Positions 6,295 to 15,176 are shown, counted from the first letter of the stretch. The stretch: 19,567 nucleotides of DNA from a candidate division KSB1 bacterium (GCA_022566355.1 JADFJB010000093.1:1-19567); one strand, 5' to 3'. A program made the numbers and translations. The notes: generated by a model not told the origin, from the letters alone.

Positions 6295-6774
6295 TCACTT
6301 ATGATATTTCTGCCCCGCTAAAATTGTGAATGACCGGTACAATTGTTCCAGGAAAATCAGCCGCATCATGTCATGGGTAAAAGTGAGTTTTGAGAAAGAC
6401 CAAACTTCATTAGATTTTGCCAGCAGTTCTTTTGAAAGCCCTAACTCACCCCCTATTAAAAAACTAACCCGGTTGCGATTCTGGTTCATGAAGGCTTGCA
6501 ACGCATTTGCAAAGCCTAAAGAATCGAACACTTTTCCTTCTTTATTCAACGAGATGAGGTATTCTGCTGAATCGATCTGCCGATGAAAAAGTTCATATTC
6601 GTGACGGAGAATCTCATTTTGCGACAAATTTGATGATAATCGCTTTTGCGGCAGTTCGACAATTTCCGCATTTGCATAATGCTTCAAACGTTTAAGATAA
6701 TCCTGAATTCCTTCTTGCAAGTAGGAATGCTTGATTTTTCCGATTACAAGAAGTTTGATTTTTAGAGGAAGCAT
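6295..6774 (-). CDS. rlmH: 23S rRNA (pseudouridine-1915 N3)-methyltransferase RlmH
   Basis: 159 residues from ATG 6774, the normal length for this SPOUT methyltransferase, which methylates the helix 69 pseudouridine of 23S rRNA at the subunit interface. Diagnostic stretches are IKLLVIGKIK at the start, FLIGGELGLS (the SAM-binding knot), and the C-terminal signature LTFTHDMMRLIFLEQLYRSFTILAGQKYH. An upstream GTG at 6786 would add four residues from the intergenic repeat and is rejected. There is no good Shine-Dalgarno because a 28-bp repeat sits directly upstream (6781-6808). It lies 64 bp after mrfB and in the same direction. Confidence 0.95.
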   Translation of the reverse strand: MLPLKIKLLVIGKIKHSYLQEGIQDYLKRLKHYANAEIVELPQKRLSSNLSQNEILRHEYELFHRQIDSAEYLISLNKEGKVFDSLGFANALQAFMNQNRNRVSFLIGGELGLSKELLAKSNEVWSFSKLTFTHDMMRLIFLEQLYRSFTILAGQKYHK

Positions 6775-6780
6775 TCGAAT

Positions 6781-6808
6781 TACCACAGAGGCACGGAGGC
6801 ACAGAGAT
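6781..6808 (+). repeat. 28-bp dispersed repeat, copy 1 (upstream of rlmH)
   Basis: Begins TACCACAGAGGCAC and ends CACAGAGAT. The reverse complement of 8095-8122 matches it at 26 of 28 bases. The two copies are in inverted orientation and flank mrfB. This copy occupies the place where the ribosome binding site of rlmH would be. Confidence 0.7.
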
Positions 6809-6838
6809 CAAAAATATTGAATAACAAAACAATCAATT

Positions 6839-8089
6839 TCAATCTTGTTCTCTCCCAATCCGCTTATCTAATCTTTGCAATCGGTGCAAAAATTTATCTT
6901 TGTACTCTTTGACAAAACCATTGGGCCTGAATTTATCTATAACCTCAATACTCAGCAGGGCTCTCCGGGTAAGCTCCCGAGCTTGAGGAAAATCACTTGC
7001 CTGGTGCTCGTAAGCTTTGGCTAATTCTTCGAATGCTGCCAAACAAAGACCATCTTGCTTTATTGCTTCATACCAATAGCTCATAGCTTCTTCGAACCGA
7101 TTACATTTCTTGTGAATTGCCGCAATACGCAACAACGTTTCGGTTCTCATTTTTTTAGGTAACTCTAAATCAGCCAGCCTGGTGTAAAAAGCAAGGCCCT
7201 CATCGTATGCCTGCAGTTCATCAAAGGCCTTACACATTGTAAGCCAATCCACTTGTTCTTCTGTTATCTCCCTATTGCCACAATAGAGCTGAACCATCTC
7301 ATCCAATAAGCCGACAAGGGTCAGGATATCCAATTTATTGTGTAGGAATACCTGGTTAAGATTTGCCGGATCGTTATTTCGTAAATATTGAAAATACATT
7401 TCGGGAATCAGGTAACCGGGTATATCATCCACCCGATGAACCTTCAGGATATTCGCTTCCACATTTGTAAGAGAGCAGTCAATTAAAGAACGCTTCCATA
7501 TTCTTCGAGCTGCATGTAGAATATCAATGTGCTTGAATCGGTTTACCGGCTTTGCAAACCTGTTAAAAATCATTCTATTGAAGATCAATGGTAAATCGTA
7601 CGACTTACCATTAAAGCTGACTACAGCGCCGCAACCTTCAATCGCCCGGTTAAGCTGATTTTGAAAAGCAAAAAGTATCGAAGCTTCTTCTGAAAAATCC
7701 CGCATGAAGAATTGATCGATGATAAAAGTGTTGTCTTGAAAATATCCTGTCCCAAGCAAAAATGCGACTGTCCCAACTCCTCCTGATAGTCCCGTTGTCT
7801 CCGTATCTACAAAAAGAAGATTTTTCAGGTTAATGTTCTCATAGCCATGCGCCTTGGCTATAAATTTTAATGGAGCAGGTTCATGCGACAAAAGATCACC
7901 CATTCGATAGTTACCGTGATGAAATGAAAAATCAAAACGATATTGAATCCGCCAACATGAACCAAATTTAGTATAAATTTCTTCGCCGTTTAGTTGGGTG
8001 TCTATTGTTGGGTGAGTTATTGTAGGTGGTTCTATTGTCGCTGAAGTCGAATATCGATCCAGGCTGGCTAGTTTTTCTTTTAGGTTCAT
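6839..8089 (-). CDS. mrfB: MrfB (YprB)-like DnaQ/RNase H-fold 3'-5' exonuclease with TPR tail
   Basis: 416 residues. The RNase_H_2/DEDD exonuclease domain covers ~85-265: LLFVDTETTGLSGG (Asp95, Glu97), SFNGKSYDLPL (Asp165) and HNKLDILTL (His250, Asp254), giving the DEDDh-type metal site. The C-terminal ~130 residues (285-405) are helical and TPR-like (AFDELQAYDEGLAFYTRLAD, RFEEAMSYWYEAIK). In Bacillus subtilis the orthologue acts with the MrfA helicase in nucleotide-excision-independent repair of mitomycin C lesions. Here it follows mrfA by only 3 bp, the same arrangement, so co-transcription is expected. Confidence 0.88.
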   Translation of the reverse strand: MNLKEKLASLDRYSTSATIEPPTITHPTIDTQLNGEEIYTKFGSCWRIQYRFDFSFHHGNYRMGDLLSHEPAPLKFIAKAHGYENINLKNLLFVDTETTGLSGGVGTVAFLLGTGYFQDNTFIIDQFFMRDFSEEASILFAFQNQLNRAIEGCGAVVSFNGKSYDLPLIFNRMIFNRFAKPVNRFKHIDILHAARRIWKRSLIDCSLTNVEANILKVHRVDDIPGYLIPEMYFQYLRNNDPANLNQVFLHNKLDILTLVGLLDEMVQLYCGNREITEEQVDWLTMCKAFDELQAYDEGLAFYTRLADLELPKKMRTETLLRIAAIHKKCNRFEEAMSYWYEAIKQDGLCLAAFEELAKAYEHQASDFPQARELTRRALLSIEVIDKFRPNGFVKEYKDKFLHRLQRLDKRIGREQD

Positions 8090-8092
8090 TCG

Positions 8093-10414
8093 TTATCTCT
8101 GTACCTCTGTGCCTCTGTGGTAAATCCCAACACCCAATTCCAAAATTGCCATCGTACTTTTCTTGCCAAGATCACCGACTTCAAGGACAGGTCCGACACA
8201 TGAGGGACAACCATTCTCACATGAACAACTTTGAATCAGCTCTTTGGCTGAAAGCAGCAACCGGTCATGAATTTCAAACAACTTTTCACTTAAACCGATA
8301 CCGCCGGGATAGCCATCATATATAAAAAGCGTAGCCTGTTGGTGAAAAGGAGATTTCAGCATTGCTACCGAGTGTATATCTTTGGGATCGCACATAATAA
8401 ACAGTGGAGCTACAGATTTCATAACATTGCTTAACCCTTTCATGCCGTCGCCAAAGTTAAAACTATTCAGGTTTATCTCAGCCTCAATTTCATCATCGAT
8501 TTGCCACATGTAAGATGCGGTATGCATTTCCAATTCAGGTAGATGTATCTTGCCAAACCCAACATTTTCGTGGGTGTTAAATTTGATTTTCTTGAACATG
8601 GTTGGCGTGGTATTAACCGTCACCTCGCCAAACAATTTATAACCACCCGGCGTTGGTTCTTTTTCGAAAATATCCAATACCTTTAAATCGGTTTTTTCCT
8701 GGGCGTCTGTGTAGTAATCGACATTCACCTCATGCACGTAAGCCTTTTTGCGATCCCAATCCAGTTTGTCCACATGATACTGCTGGCTTTGGTGGATATA
8801 GATAGCTTCGTCATGAAGAAGTAGCGGTGCAGTGTAGAGATCGATTTCACCGATTACTTTAGGATCCGGATTGGTGGTGTCCACAATGACAAAATTTTCC
8901 GACGAAGCGCTGCGCAGGCTCACTTCCTGAGCCGGGTAGATTTCGCTGGTCCAATAAAACCGGCCATTCTGACGGTGGAGCACATGCTTTTCTTCGAGAT
9001 ATTCCAGCATCTCAATGGTTGCATCGATGCCAAATTTTTCCGATTCTTCAAAGGGTAATTCAAATGCTGCGCATTTGACGTGATTCATCAATATCATCAA
9101 GTTATTGGGATTGACAATTCCACTCTCAGGCGGTTTGCCAAAAAAATATTCAGGATGATTGATGATGTACTGATCGATAGGAGCGCTTGAGGCGACCAAA
9201 ATTGCTGCGGAAACATCCGCTCTTCGCCCTGCCCTTCCGGCCTGCTGCCAGGTACTGGCCACAGTTCCCGGATAACCAACCATGATACAGGCATCCAATT
9301 GACCGATGTCGATGCCAAGCTCCAATGCATTTGTGCTTACAACTCCTAAAATAGAGCCGTTTCTCAGGCCCTTCTCGATCTCCCTTCTCTCCAGGGGTAA
9401 ATAGCCGCCGCGGTAACCTTTAATCTTGTCTGTGGGCTTGCGGGAACGGGGCATCATCTCTTTTAGGTATTTTGTAAGAATCTCAACACGAAGCCGGCTT
9501 CTTGCAAACAGAATCGATTGAATATTATGTTGCAGAAATCGTCGAGCGATCCTGGCGGCCTCCTTGACTACAGATCGTCTGATCCCTAATTCCTGGTTCA
9601 CAACCGGCGGATTGTAAAAAATGAAATGCTTTTCACCCTGGGGAGCGCCGTTTGTATCAATTAATTGAAACGGCTCCTCGATAATTTTTTCTGCAAGCTC
9701 TTTGGGGTTTAAGATAGTTGCCGAGCAACAAATAAAAGTAGGGTTCGAATGATAAAATTTACAGATCCGTTTCAGCCGCCGAATCACATTGGACAGGTTG
9801 CTTCCGAAAACTCCCCGGTAATGATGAATCTCGTCAATGACCACAAATTTCAAATTCTCGAATAATTTTATCCAGCGTGTGTGATGCGGCAGGATGCCCT
9901 GATGCAGCATATCCGGATTGGTAACGACGATGTGGCCGCTAGTGCGGATCGCTCTCCTGGCATCGGCGGGTGTATCCCCATCGAAAGTGTAGGTCTTTAT
10001 ATCACTGCCCAAATCCGTAACGATTTTTTGCAGCTCAACCACTTGATCTTGCGACAACGCCTTTGTGGGAAACATATAAAGCGCCCGTGATTCTTTTTCT
10101 TCTAAAATAGTCTGAAGAACCGGCAAATTATAACACAGTGTTTTCCCTGATGCTGTCGGTGTTACAACGACAACATTTTTGCCTGCTCGAATGGAGCGGT
10201 AGGCTTGCTCCTGGTGTGTATAAAGTTGATCGATGCCTACTTGTCTTAATGTGGATATCAATTTCCCGTCAATATCATCCGGAAAGCCGGAAAATTGGGC
10301 TGGTTTGGCATCCAGTATTTTCCATTCTGTAACGTTGGCAGTGAACTGGTTATCGCTGCGAAGTTCACTGAGAACCGTTTTTAGTTTTTTCGAAGGAAAT
10401 TCAGTTAAGTTCAT
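8093..10414 (-). CDS. mrfA: MrfA (YprA)-like DEXH-box helicase with DUF1998 zinc domain
   Basis: 773 residues, the usual size. Superfamily 2 motifs in order: Q-like YTHQEQA (65-71), Walker A TPTASGKT (85-92), DEIH (194-197), SAT (231-233), STNALELGIDIG (360-371) and motif VI QQAGRAGRR (390-398). The C-terminal DUF1998 region (~660-745) ends with four cysteines, C730, C732, C736 and C739, the zinc site known for MrfA. The protein is a 3'-5' DNA helicase that works with the MrfB exonuclease on mitomycin-type DNA damage. The last residues, YHRGTEVQR, and the TAA are encoded by or next to a 28-bp dispersed repeat, so the native tail has been replaced. No clear Shine-Dalgarno is seen at ATG 10414, but Ser-Glu-rich N-terminal homology begins close after it. 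Confidence 0.93.
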   Translation of the reverse strand: MNLTEFPSKKLKTVLSELRSDNQFTANVTEWKILDAKPAQFSGFPDDIDGKLISTLRQVGIDQLYTHQEQAYRSIRAGKNVVVVTPTASGKTLCYNLPVLQTILEEKESRALYMFPTKALSQDQVVELQKIVTDLGSDIKTYTFDGDTPADARRAIRTSGHIVVTNPDMLHQGILPHHTRWIKLFENLKFVVIDEIHHYRGVFGSNLSNVIRRLKRICKFYHSNPTFICCSATILNPKELAEKIIEEPFQLIDTNGAPQGEKHFIFYNPPVVNQELGIRRSVVKEAARIARRFLQHNIQSILFARSRLRVEILTKYLKEMMPRSRKPTDKIKGYRGGYLPLERREIEKGLRNGSILGVVSTNALELGIDIGQLDACIMVGYPGTVASTWQQAGRAGRRADVSAAILVASSAPIDQYIINHPEYFFGKPPESGIVNPNNLMILMNHVKCAAFELPFEESEKFGIDATIEMLEYLEEKHVLHRQNGRFYWTSEIYPAQEVSLRSASSENFVIVDTTNPDPKVIGEIDLYTAPLLLHDEAIYIHQSQQYHVDKLDWDRKKAYVHEVNVDYYTDAQEKTDLKVLDIFEKEPTPGGYKLFGEVTVNTTPTMFKKIKFNTHENVGFGKIHLPELEMHTASYMWQIDDEIEAEINLNSFNFGDGMKGLSNVMKSVAPLFIMCDPKDIHSVAMLKSPFHQQATLFIYDGYPGGIGLSEKLFEIHDRLLLSAKELIQSCSCENGCPSCVGPVLEVGDLGKKSTMAILELGVGIYHRGTEVQR
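8095..8122 (-). repeat. 28-bp dispersed repeat, copy 2 (inside the mrfA 3' end)
   Basis: On the minus strand it begins TACCACAGAGGCAC and matches copy 1 (6781-6808) at 26 of 28 bases, inverted. It encodes the last residues of MrfA, and its end supplies part of the stop codon. MrfB starts 5 bp beyond it. Confidence 0.7.
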
Positions 10415-10513
10415 AAATGATTAATATTGTAAATTTTATTATTCTCAATTAATTTTTAATTCTACTGAGTTTTCATTGCAAGGATACTAACGATTCATGT
10501 TCATTTAATTAGC

Positions 10514-10629
10514 ACCCTTCGATACACCGACTGAAGTCGGTTACTCAGGATGCTCCTCTTGGTCAATAAAACTAAAACGAGCCTCCCGAGTAGTAATCAT
10601 GGTTTTTTAATGATTGCGTATCGAGGGGT
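10514..10629. repeat. Palindrome-bounded intergenic element (~116 bp)
   Basis: The ends are ACCCTTCGATAC (10514-10525) and GTATCGAGGGGT (10618-10629), inverse at 11 of 12 positions. Inside lies a second perfect hairpin, ACCGACT/AGTCGGT with a GA loop (10526-10541), and AATCAT/ATGATT around 10596-10616. The element lies between the 3' end of fic (4 bp away) and the mrfA start region. No ORF is present. It looks like a MITE or other dispersed palindromic unit, but no second copy is seen in the window. Confidence 0.5.
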
Positions 10630-10632
10630 CAT

Positions 10633-11394
10633 TCAAGTTAAGCTTTTAGGCAACATCGTCAAAAATGGCAGACATTCATCATAATTCAATTCGTGAAAAT
10701 TAACCCCTAAGTTAATGTTCTGATAATATTCATTCAAATGCTCTTTGTAATATTTTTCCGAAATAAGTTTCCAAACATCCGGCGATATGCAGCCTGCTAA
10801 AAACCATTTTTCCAATAACCGGGCCACACGGCCATTGCCATCGGAAAATGGATGGATGTGAACAAATATTAAATGAACAATAGCAACAGAATAAAAAGCT
10901 TCTGCTATTTTAAAATCATTTGCCAAAAACTCATTGATTTGCTCAAAAAATCTTTTCATCTCATTGACTACCTTCTCCGGTTCGACGGCTAAATAAACCA
11001 GACCCTGTTCATTATAAACACCACTGGCTTCGTTTCTATATTTACCCTGCCTGGCCTTGTTCAAAAATCCTTTTGATAATATCTTATGAGCTGCCAATAA
11101 ATGATCTTCAGTTAAGGTATTTGATTGTGCAAATTGATAAGCAGCAATCAAATCCTCTATTTCCTTTACTTCTTTACTCTTTGTGAATTTTTCCCTTGCT
11201 AATCTTTGGTTCATGAAAGTATTCAGATCAACCGTATTGCCCTCGATATTAGAAGAGAAAACAGCCGAAACGGCATTTTTAGTTCCCAAATCTCCATTTG
11301 CTTCACTGAAGTCATAATTTTCAAACCACTCTTGAATTTCAAATCCTACTTCTCGATTGAATGCATCAAAGAATTTTTTGTCAGTTAGATTCAT
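10633..11394 (-). CDS. Fic family protein, class II-type with N-terminal inhibitory motif
   Basis: 253 residues. The catalytic Fic motif HPFSDGNGRVAR (181-192) is complete (HxFx[DE]GNGRxxR), with the flanking FVHI helix. Near the N-terminus SSNIEG (47-52) fits the inhibitory [ST]xxxE[GN] motif whose Glu51 would block the active site, so it should be an auto-inhibited, probably AMP-transferring enzyme. The target is unknown. There is no separate antitoxin gene, consistent with the inhibitory helix being in the same protein. It starts 14 bp after the purL stop on the same strand and is likely co-transcribed with it. No clear Shine-Dalgarno is seen. The frame is intact and the length typical of short stand-alone Fic proteins. 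Confidence 0.88.
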   Translation of the reverse strand: MNLTDKKFFDAFNREVGFEIQEWFENYDFSEANGDLGTKNAVSAVFSSNIEGNTVDLNTFMNQRLAREKFTKSKEVKEIEDLIAAYQFAQSNTLTEDHLLAAHKILSKGFLNKARQGKYRNEASGVYNEQGLVYLAVEPEKVVNEMKRFFEQINEFLANDFKIAEAFYSVAIVHLIFVHIHPFSDGNGRVARLLEKWFLAGCISPDVWKLISEKYYKEHLNEYYQNINLGVNFHELNYDECLPFLTMLPKSLT

Positions 11395-11408
11395 TTCAGA
11401 GTGGCAAC

Positions 11409-13631
11409 TTACAAACTCATTATTGCAGGGATCGCGTTATAATAAATTTCCATGATTTCATGAATGTATACTTCTATCAAATCATTGATTCTAAATTTAT
11501 CTCCACCCGTTTCTCCAAGAAATTGAAGTGGAATCTCTCTTCGCAATGCTAAGGATTCCAACTTCTCCCGATTATTCTGGTTGCATGTCACAACTAGCCT
11601 GGATTGATCTTCGCCAAACAGGATAAAATCAGGTCTGCCATCCATTTCTAATTGAATAGATGCACCTAATGGATTGGTTCTATTTATGATACAGCATTCC
11701 GCCAATGCAACCGCAAGACCGCCTTCCGAAGTATCATGCGCCGATTGGATCATCCCGGATTGAATGACTTCCAAAAGAAATTGCTGCAACCTTTTCTCAA
11801 AATTCAAATCCAGGTTAGGCACATCCCCTTTTACTAAGTCGAAAAACGTTGACAAGTACTCCGATCCACCGATTTCACCGAAAGTTTTTCCCAGAATATA
11901 AATCGCATCTCCTTCTTCTTGAAAAGAGGATGGAGTGACATGGTCTATATCTTCCAATAATCCGATCATTCCAATGACCGGTGTTGGATAAATAGCGCCA
12001 TCCGGACTTTCATTATAAAAACTGACATTCCCGCCGGTAACGGGCGTCTCAAAGACTCTACATGCTTCTCCCATACCAAGGACGGCTTCTTTGAATTGCC
12101 AAAAACTTTCCGGTTTATAAGGATTACCAAAATTAAGGCAATTGGTAACCGCCAACGGTTTTGCTCCCGTGCAAACCACATTACGGGCAGCTTCTGCAAC
12201 GGCTATTTGTGCTCCCCTGCGTGGATTCAAATACACATAACGACCGTTGCAGTCGGTTGTCATCGCCAGAGCTTTATTGGTGGATTTAATCCGAATAACG
12301 GCGGCATCAGAGCCTGGTAATATCACGGAATTGGTTCTTACCATGGTATCATATTGTTCGTACACCCAGGACTTGCTTGCGATATTTGGATTGGCTAATA
12401 GTTTTTGAAGTACTACATTCAAATCTTTTGGTTGTTCCAACTGCTCAAAATCAAAATGATTAATACTATCCAGGTATTCCGGTCTTCTGGCTTCCCTTTC
12501 GTAAACCGGCGCTCCTGAACCTGCGGCCAAGGATTCCACCGGAATTTCCGCTACGGTTTCCCCTTCCCAATTTACCTTAAGTTTATTTCCTTCGGTTACC
12601 CGACCAAAAATGGCCCAGTTTAAATCCCATTTTTCACAGATATTAATAACTTCTTGCTCGCGTCCTTTTTTGCCAATGGCAAGCATTCTTTCCTGTGATT
12701 CGGACAAGAGGATTTCATAAGGGGTCATGCCATTTTCTCTCAGCGGCGTTTTATCCAGTTCTAACTCGATGCCGCATCCGCCTTTGTCAGCAGTTTCGGC
12801 GGCAGAACAGGTGATTCCGGCAGCGCCCATATCCTGGATGCCAACGATGCAATCCTTTTGGATCATCTCCAAAGTGGCTTCCATAATCAGCTTCTCCGTA
12901 AACGGATCACCGACCTGGACTTGTGGTCGCTTTCCTTCCGACTCTTCACTAATTTCTTCGGACGCAAACGTAGCGCCATGAATCCCATCCCTCCCGGTTC
13001 GTGAACCGAAAATAAAAACCGGGTTACCGACTCCCGTAGCGATTGCCCTGGCGATTCGATCGGTTTTAACAATTCCTACCGACATGGCATTCACCAGCGG
13101 GTTTTCAGAATAGGCTTCATCAAAATAAATTTCACCGGCAACTGTTGGAATGCCTAAACAATTGCCATAATCTCCGATCCCGCGAATAACACCATCGAAC
13201 AGATATCGATTGCGGCTATTCTCCAATGTCCCAAATCTTAGTGAATTTAATGCCGCAATAGGCCTGGCGCCCATGGTAAATATATCGCGCATAATGCCGC
13301 CTACCCCGGTTGCGGCGCCTTGATAAGGTTCCACAGCCGAGGGATGATTGTGGCTCTCAATTTTAAATGCGACCGCCAAGCCACCGCCAATATCTATCAA
13401 TCCGGCATTTTCTTCACCGGCCTTGGCAAGAATAGAAGGGCCCTCTTTGGGTAATGTTCTTAATAGCACTAAAGAATTCTTATAACTGCAATGCTCCGAC
13501 CACATTACTGAATAAATTCCCAATTCCGTATAAGTTGGAGTCCGGCCCAGAATTTCGCAAATTTTCTCATATTCCTCTTTTAATAATCCATGTTGTAAAG
13601 CCAACTCAAGTGTTATTTTCGGTTCTTGCAT
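11409..13631 (-). CDS. purL: Phosphoribosylformylglycinamidine synthase subunit PurL
   Basis: 740 residues, the length of the small-type PurL (FGAM synthetase II) that works in a complex with separate PurS and PurQ subunits, in contrast to the ~1300-residue fused form. It carries out the ATP-dependent conversion of FGAR and glutamine-derived ammonia to FGAM in purine synthesis. Visible hallmarks: SEHCSYKNS (His47 region), [14 protein letters not shown] (91-101) with the nearby [21 protein letters not shown]-like [10 protein letters not shown], and the second half-domain motif [12 protein letters not shown]. PurS and PurQ are not in the window. The start ATG 13631 is supported by family alignment, but its Shine-Dalgarno is poor. 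fic follows after 14 bp. Confidence 0.96.
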   Translation of the reverse strand: MQEPKITLELALQHGLLKEEYEKICEILGRTPTYTELGIYSVMWSEHCSYKNSLVLLRTLPKEGPSILAKAGEENAGLIDIGGGLAVAFKIESHNHPSAVEPYQGAATGVGGIMRDIFTMGARPIAALNSLRFGTLENSRNRYLFDGVIRGIGDYGNCLGIPTVAGEIYFDEAYSENPLVNAMSVGIVKTDRIARAIATGVGNPVFIFGSRTGRDGIHGATFASEEISEESEGKRPQVQVGDPFTEKLIMEATLEMIQKDCIVGIQDMGAAGITCSAAETADKGGCGIELELDKTPLRENGMTPYEILLSESQERMLAIGKKGREQEVINICEKWDLNWAIFGRVTEGNKLKVNWEGETVAEIPVESLAAGSGAPVYEREARRPEYLDSINHFDFEQLEQPKDLNVVLQKLLANPNIASKSWVYEQYDTMVRTNSVILPGSDAAVIRIKSTNKALAMTTDCNGRYVYLNPRRGAQIAVAEAARNVVCTGAKPLAVTNCLNFGNPYKPESFWQFKEAVLGMGEACRVFETPVTGGNVSFYNESPDGAIYPTPVIGMIGLLEDIDHVTPSSFQEEGDAIYILGKTFGEIGGSEYLSTFFDLVKGDVPNLDLNFEKRLQQFLLEVIQSGMIQSAHDTSEGGLAVALAECCIINRTNPLGASIQLEMDGRPDFILFGEDQSRLVVTCNQNNREKLESLALRREIPLQFLGETGGDKFRINDLIEVYIHEIMEIYYNAIPAIMSL

Positions 13632-13920
13632 TTTTATCGGTTAATTTTTCTTTATTACCAGCGAGGCTCAGAAATTGAAGAGAAAATTATAAAATTGAAG
13701 TCATTGTTTCTCAAATCGAAATAAACACCTTTGCTAACAAATCCTATATGATTGAACAGATAGTCAAATTTTGGTTCATCATAAAAATGAATACTTTTGA
13801 ATATTCTTAGTAAATGACACGACTAATAAACCTTAATTTAAATTAACTAACTTGATCTATTCATATCGCAGCTCAAGGCTGCAAACAAATTAAAAATTAT
13901 TGTATTGCAGATAAAAAGCC
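13632..13920. other. AT-rich leader region upstream of purL, nothing else recognised
   Basis: About 290 bp on the 5' side of purL. A short GCAGC/GCTGC hairpin is visible near 13869-13883, without a T-run. No purine riboswitch hallmark and no good ORF were found. It likely holds the purL promoter, but no confident -35/-10 pair can be called. Confidence 0.4.
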
Positions 13921-14116
13921 ATGAAGGGATTTCTGCAGAGCTATAGCAAATTAATAAACGGCGTATTACATGGATTTGATAGAATCATCCTAATAAGGCC
14001 ATATTAAACATTTTTATCATAATAACAACTTTTATTATTTTCTCAACGAAGAGAATGTTCAACTAAAAGATTATAAAGATTATGTTCTAAAAGTTACGGA
14101 TAGTATAAAAACACAT
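13921..14116 (+). pseudogene. Decayed N-terminal fragment of a transposase-like/mobile gene
   Basis: From ATG 13921 the frame reads MKGFLQSYSKLINGVLHGFDR, then ILIRP and stops (14005). One frame over, from about 13997, it continues as GHIKHFYHNNNFYYFLNEEN, then VQLKDYKDYVLKVTDSIKTH, to about 14116. Joined, the order 'YSKxxxGVLxGFDR...RGHI...FLNxxxVxLKDYxxYVxxVTDxIK' is what I recall from the start of a widespread, ~450-residue repeated protein family usually listed as hypothetical or transposase-associated. One indel near 13996-14000 explains the break (native ...RGHI...). Downstream sequence no longer fits. Family naming is from memory and unverified. Confidence 0.4.
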
Positions 14117-14209
14117 ACCTTCTGTAGAATCTCCAGTCAGCCTACGGCTTCCTTCCGTTTCTGATGATCCTTGCTTCTCTGCTGTCATAATACTATCTCT
14201 AGCTAACAT
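14087..14209 (-). other. Unrecognised 40-codon ORF, possible remnant
   Basis: On the minus strand, ATG 14209 to TAG 14087 reads MLARDSIMTAEKQG, a Ser/Glu/Arg-rich middle (SETEGSRRLTGDSTEG), and MCFYTIRNF. Its composition is protein-like and less AT-rich than the gap around it. It overlaps the end of the plus-strand fragment on the other strand, suggesting two pieces of foreign DNA joined near 14116. No Shine-Dalgarno or known family was recognised, so it is not called a gene. Confidence 0.2.
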
Positions 14210-14301
14210 TTCAACGTCCTTTTCTCACCCTCTTAAAGCTATTAATTCTAGCTTAAATTAAAAGCAACTTTTTGTCTCATTAATATAGGCAGAGAGGGGG
14301 G

Positions 14302-14328
14302 CCTAAATAATTTTATGAATTATTCAGG
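14302..14328. other. AT-rich hairpin downstream of the FkbM gene
   Basis: CCTAAATAATT and AATTATTCAGG pair over 11 positions with one mismatch and a TTATG loop, about 28 bp beyond the stop of the FkbM gene. No T-run follows in the minus direction, so it does not look like an intrinsic terminator; it may still act as a 3'-end hairpin. Confidence 0.25.
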
Positions 14329-14356
14329 TTAATCAATTGACCATAAAAACATTAAG

Positions 14357-15088
14357 CTAAGAATTATTCATAAAGAAAACATCAGCCTGTAAAAAAGTGC
14401 CATCCTTTATACTCTGAGATACGTTTTCTATCCCTATTATTTTAAACCCTCTTTCTTTTAAAAAATCAACGATTTCATTAATTAATGGTTGCCCGTTATA
14501 TAACTCATTGAAACTTACTTCGGTATATATGATTTGTACATTTTTTAATAACTCCTCTGCCCCCTCTAAAACTTTTTTTTCGTATCCCTGTACATCTATT
14601 TTCAAAATGATGTTAAGTATTAATTCTTCAGCTTTAATTATATTATCAAGTTTATCAACAGTTATGTTAATTTTAGAATAGTTTTTAGTATATGGGTGGG
14701 CATCTATATGTAAAGTTGATATTTCTAAAAATGAAGATGAACCCACATGATTGTTTTGATAGAACTCTGTTTTTCCTGTAGTATTACCTAAGGCAATGTT
14801 AAAAGCCTTAAAGTTTTTATCTGCTTTAAATTTTTTGTTTAATATTTTATAGGAGCTCGGAATAGGCTCAAATGAATATATCATTGCTTCTGGAAACAAT
14901 GTTCTAGCTTTAGTTGCAAATTGTCCGTGTGAAGCTCCAACATCAAGAACCGTATTAATGTTTTGATTCAATAACCAGTCATATTTTACCTTTTCCAATT
15001 TTCCTTCGAATTTATTAAATGGTACTATGGTAAGATTTCTTTTATTAAGAAATTTTATAAGAAGTGCTTTTAACGTTGATTTAATCAT
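14357..15088 (-). CDS. FkbM-family SAM-dependent methyltransferase
   Basis: 243 residues. Class I methyltransferase core (Methyltransf_21/FkbM type): motif I VLDVGASHGQFA (48-58), FEPIPSSYKIL (73-83) as the family's second landmark, and ILKIDVQGYEKKVLEGAEELL (~160-180), the FkbM signature. The C-terminal strand ends in TFLQADVFFMN. Family members O-methylate sugars or other small molecules, often in surface-glycan or natural-product clusters. It stands 88 bp from a sulfotransferase on the same strand, which fits glycan decoration. The sequence is visibly more AT-rich than purL and the mrf genes, suggesting recent acquisition. The substrate is not known. Confidence 0.87.
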   Translation of the reverse strand: MIKSTLKALLIKFLNKRNLTIVPFNKFEGKLEKVKYDWLLNQNINTVLDVGASHGQFATKARTLFPEAMIYSFEPIPSSYKILNKKFKADKNFKAFNIALGNTTGKTEFYQNNHVGSSSFLEISTLHIDAHPYTKNYSKINITVDKLDNIIKAEELILNIILKIDVQGYEKKVLEGAEELLKNVQIIYTEVSFNELYNGQPLINEIVDFLKERGFKIIGIENVSQSIKDGTFLQADVFFMNNS

Positions 15089-15176
15089 TTTAAATTAAAC
15101 TTAAGAACTTAACCTTCAAGTAATGTGGTTAATTTAAAAAATAAAATGGTACATATTTACGCATTCTTTAGATTTG

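Noticed and set aside
6775-6786. GTG start for RlmH at 6786
   Set aside because: The extra four residues derive from the dispersed repeat and RlmH proteins normally begin near the ATG at 6774.
9881-10424. Plus-strand frames opposite the mrfA 5' half
   Set aside because: Shadows of a strongly conserved helicase on the minus strand.
12727-12981. Plus-strand frame opposite purL
   Set aside because: Shadow of purL; low-complexity Ser/Pro-rich translation.
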